From Chloroflexota bacterium (GTDB lineage: Bacteria > Chloroflexota > Limnocylindria > Limnocylindrales > CSP1-4): a DNA stretch of 50,004 nt. The notes under the pieces were generated by a model. The model saw only the letters and a list, made by a program, of their open reading frames with translations. It was not told the origin of the DNA and did not search any database. A program made the position numbers and the translations under genes. Shown here piece after piece: positions 45,476 to 50,004 of the stretch; within the stretch, counting starts at the first letter, position 1, and the number at the start of each line of letters is the position of its first letter. The stretch is from assembly GCA_003171255.1 (NCBI GenBank), contig PMYK01000026.1, forward strand, positions 15,895 through 65,898, given 5' to 3'.

Positions 45476-48030
45476 TTTGGCTTCCCGTCGTCGGGCGCGG
45501 GCTCGGTGGCTTCGGAACCATTGTCCGATATGCCATCCCGTTGTGCCAGCCCGGCCCTGAAGGCCGCGATGCCGACCACCTTGTCGCCGGCGTTGAGGCG
45601 CATCACGATCACTCCACGGGCCTGAGACGAGTAGCGGTTGATCGTGTTCGTCTCGGTCCGGACCACCTGACCGCCGGCGCTGATGAGGAGCAACTCCTCG
45701 TCCAGCTCAGTTACCTGCTGAACAGCGGCAACGTCTCCGGTCTTCTTGCCTTCGAGCGAGATCAGCCGGACGCCCTGACTGCCGCGGTGCATCGGACGGA
45801 ACTCTGTCAGCGGCACGCGCTTGCCATAGCCGGTCTCGGTGAGTACCAGCAAGTCGGCGGTGGGCTGGACGACGCTCATGCCGACGACGCGGTCCGTGGG
45901 ACTGGCGAGCCGGATGCCGATGACTCCTGCGGCCGGCCGACCCATCGGTCGAACCTCGTCTTCGGGGAAGCGCGCGATCTTGCCCTGAGCGGTCGCGACG
46001 ATCACGTCGTCCTTGCCTGTGGCGACGTCCACCCAGGCGAGTTCGTCGTCCGCGGCGATGGTGATGGCAATGATCCCGCTGGAGCGGACCTTGTCGAACT
46101 GTTCGAGCGGCGTCTTCTTGACGATTCCGTTGCGGGTGGCCATGACCAGGAACTTGCCGGCCTTGAAGTCCGACAGGGTGATGGTGGCCATCGGCACTTC
46201 GCCCGGCTCCACCTGGACGCCCGGGAGATTGATGATGGCAATCCCCTTGGCCTGGCGGCTGGCGTCGACGATGGTGTGGACCTTGGCCGAGAAGACCCGG
46301 CCACGGTTGGTGAAGAAAAGCGCCCAATCGTGCGTGTTGGCGACGAGGAGGTGCTCGACCGCGTCCTCCTCGCGCGTCACGTGGCCGATGATCCCCTTGC
46401 CGCCTCGAGCCTGGCGGCGGTATGTGGCCACTGGCTGGCGCTTGATGTAGCCGCGCCGGCTGATCGTTACGACGACATCCTCGTCGGCGATCAGGTCCTC
46501 GTCGGTCATCTCACGGCTCGAGTCGTTGGCGATCCGGGTCCGTCGGGCGCCGGCGTACTTGGTCTTGAGCGCGACCAGCTCGTCTTTGATCACGGCGAAG
46601 ATACGCGACGGGTTGGCCAGGATGTCCTCGAGCTCGGCGATGAGCTGGATGACCTCGAGGTACTCGTCCTCGATCTTCTTGCGCTCGAGGGCGGCCAGGC
46701 GAGCCAGGCGCATGTCCAGGATGGCCTGAGCCTGGATCTCGGTCAGGCCGAAGCCGGACATCAGGTTGTTTCGCGCGCGCTCGACGTCGGCCGACTCGCG
46801 GATGGTCCGGATCACCTCGTCGAGGTTGTCCAGGGCGATCTTGAGGCCTTCCAGGATGTGAGCCCGAGCCCGAGCCTTCTCCAGGTCGAATTCGGTCCGG
46901 CGCCTGACGACGTCGCGGCGGAAGTCGATGTAGTGCTGGAGGACGGCCTTGAGCGGCAGCGTCTGCGGCTGGCCGTCGACGAGGGCGAGCATGTTCATGT
47001 TGAACGCCGTCTGCATCGCGGTGTGCTTGAACAGGTTGTTCAGCACGCGGTGCGGGTCGGCGTCGCGCTTGATCTCGATGTAGATGCGCATGCCGTCGCG
47101 GTCCGACTCGTCGCGGAGGTCGGCGATGCCTTCGATCCTCTTGGCGCCCACCATCTCGGCCATTCGCTCGAGCAGGGCGGCCTTGTTCACCATGTACGGC
47201 AGCTCGGTGACGATGATCGCCATGCGCCCGCCGCGGGCCTCCTCGAAGGCGACCTGGGCCCGGACCACCACTCGGCCGCGGCCGTGGGCGTACATCTCAC
47301 GGATCGCGTCGATCGTCTCGTTCTCGCCGGTGATGGGGTTGCGGCGAGTCTCGTAGCGGTACATCGTGCCGCCGGTCGGGAAGTCGGGCCCGGCGATGTA
47401 CTTGCAGAGATCGTCCGAGGTCAGTTCCGGGTCGTCGATCAGAGCCCTGGCCGCGTCGACCACCTCACCGAGGTGGTGGGGCGGGATGTTGGTCGCCATG
47501 CCGACGGCGATTCCGGACGAGCCGTTGACCAGCAGATTTGGGAGCTTGGCCGGGAGGACCAAGGGCTCCTTCTGGGTGCCGTCGTAGTTGTCGATGAAGT
47601 CGACCGTGTTCTTGTCGATGTCGGCCAGCATCTCGGCCGAGATTCCGGTCAGGCGGGCCTCGGTGTAGCGCATGGCGGCCGCGCTGTCGCCGTCGATCGA
47701 GCCGAAGTTACCCTGGCCGTCGACGAGCGGGTACCGCATCGAGAAGTCCTGGGCCAGCCGGACCAGAGCCTCGTAGAGGGCGGCATCGCCATGGGGGTGG
47801 TACTTGCCCATGACCTCGCCGACGATCGCGGCGCACTTGCGGAACGACGAGTTGGACGAGAGGCCCATCTCGCCCATCGTGTAGAGAATCCGCCGGTGCA
47901 CAGGCTTCAAGCCGTCGCGGACGTCGGGCAGCGCTCGCGCCACGATGACGCTCATCGCGTAATCGAGGTAGCTCGTCCGCATCTCGTCTTCGACGCGGAC
48001 GACGCGGACTAGGCCCAGATCGTCGGTCAC
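45472..48030 (-). CDS. gyrA: DNA gyrase subunit A
   Basis: 852-residue breakage-reunion subunit. The N-terminus has [20 protein letters not shown] and [20 protein letters not shown]; the catalytic tyrosine is in [15 protein letters not shown] near residue 130. The coiled segment and six-bladed C-terminal pinwheel follow, with the GyrA box as [11 protein letters not shown], one change from QRRGGKG. This box favours gyrase over topoisomerase IV. GTG at 48030 is the only start giving the expected N-terminus. It is separated from gyrB by two genes, all on one strand with tiny gaps or overlaps. gyrA lies about 25 kb from dnaA. Confidence 0.96.
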   Translation of the reverse strand: MTDDLGLVRVVRVEDEMRTSYLDYAMSVIVARALPDVRDGLKPVHRRILYTMGEMGLSSNSSFRKCAAIVGEVMGKYHPHGDAALYEALVRLAQDFSMRYPLVDGQGNFGSIDGDSAAAMRYTEARLTGISAEMLADIDKNTVDFIDNYDGTQKEPLVLPAKLPNLLVNGSSGIAVGMATNIPPHHLGEVVDAARALIDDPELTSDDLCKYIAGPDFPTGGTMYRYETRRNPITGENETIDAIREMYAHGRGRVVVRAQVAFEEARGGRMAIIVTELPYMVNKAALLERMAEMVGAKRIEGIADLRDESDRDGMRIYIEIKRDADPHRVLNNLFKHTAMQTAFNMNMLALVDGQPQTLPLKAVLQHYIDFRRDVVRRRTEFDLEKARARAHILEGLKIALDNLDEVIRTIRESADVERARNNLMSGFGLTEIQAQAILDMRLARLAALERKKIEDEYLEVIQLIAELEDILANPSRIFAVIKDELVALKTKYAGARRTRIANDSSREMTDEDLIADEDVVVTISRRGYIKRQPVATYRRQARGGKGIIGHVTREEDAVEHLLVANTHDWALFFTNRGRVFSAKVHTIVDASRQAKGIAIINLPGVQVEPGEVPMATITLSDFKAGKFLVMATRNGIVKKTPLEQFDKVRSSGIIAITIAADDELAWVDVATGKDDVIVATAQGKIARFPEDEVRPMGRPAAGVIGIRLASPTDRVVGMSVVQPTADLLVLTETGYGKRVPLTEFRPMHRGSQGVRLISLEGKKTGDVAAVQQVTELDEELLLISAGGQVVRTETNTINRYSSQARGVIVMRLNAGDKVVGIAAFRAGLAQRDGISDNGSEATEPAPDDGKPK

Positions 48031-48036
48031 GGTGAG

Positions 48037-49038
48037 CTATGCCTCCATCTGGCTGTGGGCGGGCCGCGGCGCGGCGCCGGGGGTTGTGGCGTGGTTGAAC
48101 TCGGCGGCGGCCGCGGCGTGCGACGAAGATGGGACGCCCGGCCGGCGCCGGATGCCATCGAGCCGGCCGCGCAGGACGGCCGCGGTCTCCGGGGACAACT
48201 TTGAGAGGCTGTCGCGGACAACCCAGGCGCGGTGGCCGTCGGTGGTGCGGCCGGCCGTCTCTGTCTCTGCTTCGAGGAAGCGCGAGACGGACGGTTGGTC
48301 GAACTGGGCGAGGTTCCGGAGCGCCCATGACAGGGCCTTCTGGACATCGGGCTCGGCGTCGCCGATCAGGCCGCCTATCAAGGCCAGGCTCCGCTCGACG
48401 ACCGCAGGGCTCCTACCGCCGGTAATGCCGCGAACGTGGGGGATTGTGGCGATTGTGGAGCCGACCAGCCGCCGCTCCCACAGTGACTCTGAATAGGCGA
48501 GAAGCTCGATCTCGGCCCAGCGGCGAGGGTCGCGCAGGATGCCCTCGCCGTATGGATGGGCGAGCGTGTCAACGGTGATCCACTCATCCGACTCTCGGGC
48601 GGCGCGGCGGAGAAGCTGCCACGTGCGCTCCGGGTCCGTGGGCAGGAGCCGCCCCAGGTTCCAGATTCCGAACCAGCGGAGCTCGCGCAACTCCTCGCGA
48701 GTCAGCCGATCCATCACGTCAATCAGGAGCGTGGTCGGGGTCTTGCGGGTGCCACGCTTGAAGGCCTTGTCGGCGGCTTCCATCAGAGGCAACCGCACGC
48801 CGAGGATGGGCCCCAGGCCCGGTGCGATGTGGCGCGAGCCGTTCGCGTAGACCGGGTCCGCGAGCTCGCGGAACCCGTCCTTGATCATCGCCACGAACGC
48901 ATCCGGATCCTGGACCAGGTAGGCCAACCGGTCGCCGAGGACGACGGCCCGGTCCTTGTGCGCGGCAACGAACAGATTCGAGGCGACGGTGGTCGCGGAG
49001 GCCGACGGGGCTGGCCTGGCCGCGGTCTCGTACGTCAA
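48037..49038 (-). CDS. AlkD-like DNA alkylation repair HEAT protein
   Basis: 333-residue all-helical protein of the AlkD DNA-alkylation-repair family. Family-like stretches are RWFGIWNLGRLLPTDPERTW, ESDEWITVDTLAHPYG, YSESLWERRLVGSTIATIPH and VQKALSWALRNLAQFDQPSV, the last being the most typical AlkD block. AlkD flips or removes alkylated bases while bound through HEAT repeats; whether this one keeps glycosylase activity cannot be told. It begins with TTG at 49038, overlapping the thioesterase stop, and ends six bases before gyrA. The tail (last 35 residues) is Ala/Pro-rich. Confidence 0.78.
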   Translation of the reverse strand: MTYETAARPAPSASATTVASNLFVAAHKDRAVVLGDRLAYLVQDPDAFVAMIKDGFRELADPVYANGSRHIAPGLGPILGVRLPLMEAADKAFKRGTRKTPTTLLIDVMDRLTREELRELRWFGIWNLGRLLPTDPERTWQLLRRAARESDEWITVDTLAHPYGEGILRDPRRWAEIELLAYSESLWERRLVGSTIATIPHVRGITGGRSPAVVERSLALIGGLIGDAEPDVQKALSWALRNLAQFDQPSVSRFLEAETETAGRTTDGHRAWVVRDSLSKLSPETAAVLRGRLDGIRRRPGVPSSSHAAAAAEFNHATTPGAAPRPAHSQMEA

Positions 49039-49619
49039 GGTTGTTCACCCCCCACCGGGATCTCGGCTGCGGCCTGGGCCGCCGATCGACGAGCGGTTGC
49101 CAGGTCGCCGTAGCGTGCCTCCAGCTCGCGCTTACGGGCCGCATTGACGGTCACGAACGTGGCTTGCGCCGTGGCCAGCTCCGTGCCCGTCTCGGCGTCG
49201 AGGATGGACCCGGCCGTCATTACCAGCCGCCGGCGATCATCCACCACGCGACCGACTGCGCGCACGGGACGCCCGACGAACACCGGCTGCTTGAAGTCCA
49301 CGCTGAGGCGAGCCGTGACGCCCCAGGAGTCGCGCTCGATCAAAGACCACGACATGACCTCGTCGAGGATGGTCGACAGTACGCCGCCGTGGACGACGCC
49401 TTCCCAACCCTGGAAGCGGTCCGGAATGACGAGCTCGGTCCAGCAGCAGCCCGGCTCCAGGTGAAGCTCGAGGTGCAGGCCGGCCTGGTTGAGCTCTCCG
49501 CAGCCGAAGCAGGCGTGGGGCTCGGTCTTGAGGACCACGGCCGCATGCCTCTTGGCCCGGGCAGAGTCGTCGGTGGTCACCGCTGGCTGTGTGGCCTGGG
49601 CCGCGGCTCCGTCAGACAT
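49035..49619 (-). CDS. PaaI-type hotdog thioesterase-like protein
   Basis: 194 residues. The hotdog fold is at about 35-165: [40 protein letters not shown] (the HGG..xxxxDE motif of PaaI-like thioesterases), and [20 protein letters not shown]. Substrates are usually acyl-CoA; none can be named here. The N-terminal 30 residues are Ala/Thr-rich. The ATG at 49619 overlaps the end of gyrB by eight bases. Placement between gyrB and gyrA is unusual and probably just shares their operon. Confidence 0.85.
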   Translation of the reverse strand: MSDGAAAQATQPAVTTDDSARAKRHAAVVLKTEPHACFGCGELNQAGLHLELHLEPGCCWTELVIPDRFQGWEGVVHGGVLSTILDEVMSWSLIERDSWGVTARLSVDFKQPVFVGRPVRAVGRVVDDRRRLVMTAGSILDAETGTELATAQATFVTVNAARKRELEARYGDLATARRSAAQAAAEIPVGGEQP

Positions 49620-50004
49620 CGAGGTTCTGGACCTTCCTGGCCTCGGTCTTGATGAAGTCCTTTCGGGGCTCGACGCGCTCGCCCATCAGCATGGTGAAGA
49701 TGGCATCGGCCTCGATCGCGTCGTCCACCTCGGCGCGCAGGAGGGTCCTGGTCTCGGGATTCATCGTCGTGTCCCAGAGCTGGTCGGCGTTCATCTCGCC
49801 GAGGCCCTTAAAGCGCTGGACCGTGACGTTCTTGACGGCCAGCTTCTTGACGATGGCGTCGCGCTCTGCTTCCGACGCGGCATAGTGCGTCACCTTGCCG
49901 GTGCTGACCCGGAAGAGCGGCGGCTGGGCGATGAAGAGATAACCGTTCTCCATCACCTGGGGCATGTGACGGAAGAAGAACGTCAGGAGCAGGGTTCGGA
50001 TGTG
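49612..50004 (-). CDS. gyrB: DNA gyrase subunit B, C-terminal part
   Basis: 130 visible residues at the right edge, open to the window end. [20 protein letters not shown] leading to [11 protein letters not shown], and [20 protein letters not shown] followed by TRTLL, are the hallmark C-terminal TOPRIM-to-end blocks of GyrB/ParE. The end (KVQNLDV) matches the common NLDI/NLDV terminus of gyrase B. It is followed at once by the thioesterase, AlkD-like gene, gyrA and prs. Confidence 0.95.
   Translation of the reverse strand, partial: HIRTLLLTFFFRHMPQVMENGYLFIAQPPLFRVSTGKVTHYAASEAERDAIVKKLAVKNVTVQRFKGLGEMNADQLWDTTMNPETRTLLRAEVDDAIEADAIFTMLMGERVEPRKDFIKTEARKVQNLDV

Overview
High-GC bacterial chromosome segment centred on the replication origin. 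The core is dnaA, a putative oriC, dnaN, recF and a dciA-like gene on the minus strand, facing rpmH, rnpA, yidD, yidC and khpB on the plus strand. The best guess is a high-GC Chloroflexota lineage (Limnocylindria/Ellin6529-like). Reasons are gyrB/gyrA lying about 25 kb from dnaA, a lipoprotein-type YidC, paired VanW proteins and very large GT-C enzymes. An actinobacterium cannot be excluded from sequence reading alone, because the left-hand genes look like phosphatidylinositol mannoside (PIM) biosynthesis.

Layout. 1-4727 (+): the end of inositol-1-phosphate synthase, two LpxL/PatA-type acyltransferases, a PHP phosphoesterase and a PimA-like GT4 mannosyltransferase, all joined by start/stop overlaps. 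4774-15443: a membrane mannosylation locus with a 2083-residue minus-strand double GT-C/PMT protein, then on the plus strand a GT-C-like protein, a GT117 (DUF2723) protein and a DPM1-like GT2. 15514-18369 (-): DUF151 nuclease and a PP2C-like/TM/beta-propeller protein. 18453-23261 (-): dciA, recF, dnaN, oriC, dnaA. 23568-26702 (+): rpmH promoter and the rpmH-rnpA-yidD-yidC-khpB cluster. 26934-33853: two inverted VanW paralogues flanking an MFS exporter and tmRNA, followed by smpB. 34037-39839 (-): a compact small transcription unit, ctpA, ftsX, ftsE, a double-GNAT protein, prfB with a programmed +1 frameshift, and a 74-residue eight-cysteine protein. 40128-50004 (-): YdcF-like protein, secA, a 34-residue membrane peptide, prs, gyrA, an AlkD-like protein, a hotdog thioesterase and the end of gyrB.

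How they fit. The left third makes inositol, builds and acylates an inositol lipid, mannosylates it, makes a polyprenyl-phosphate sugar donor and uses it on the outer face. Together this looks like an actinobacterial-style PIM/lipoglycan and protein O-mannosylation system. The centre and right are housekeeping: replication start, RNase P and membrane insertion, trans-translation (ssrA with smpB), division signalling (ftsEX with a PDZ protease), release factor 2, Sec export, PRPP supply and gyrase.

Most notable points: the PIM-like operon, the 2083-residue fused glycosyltransferase, recF with no canonical start codon, gene-conversion tracts between the VanW copies, the eight-cysteine small protein coupled to prfB, and a tiny transcription unit with a 13-base perfect complement to the 16S rRNA 3' end. 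No insertion sequence, prophage, CRISPR array, tRNA or rRNA gene was recognised.
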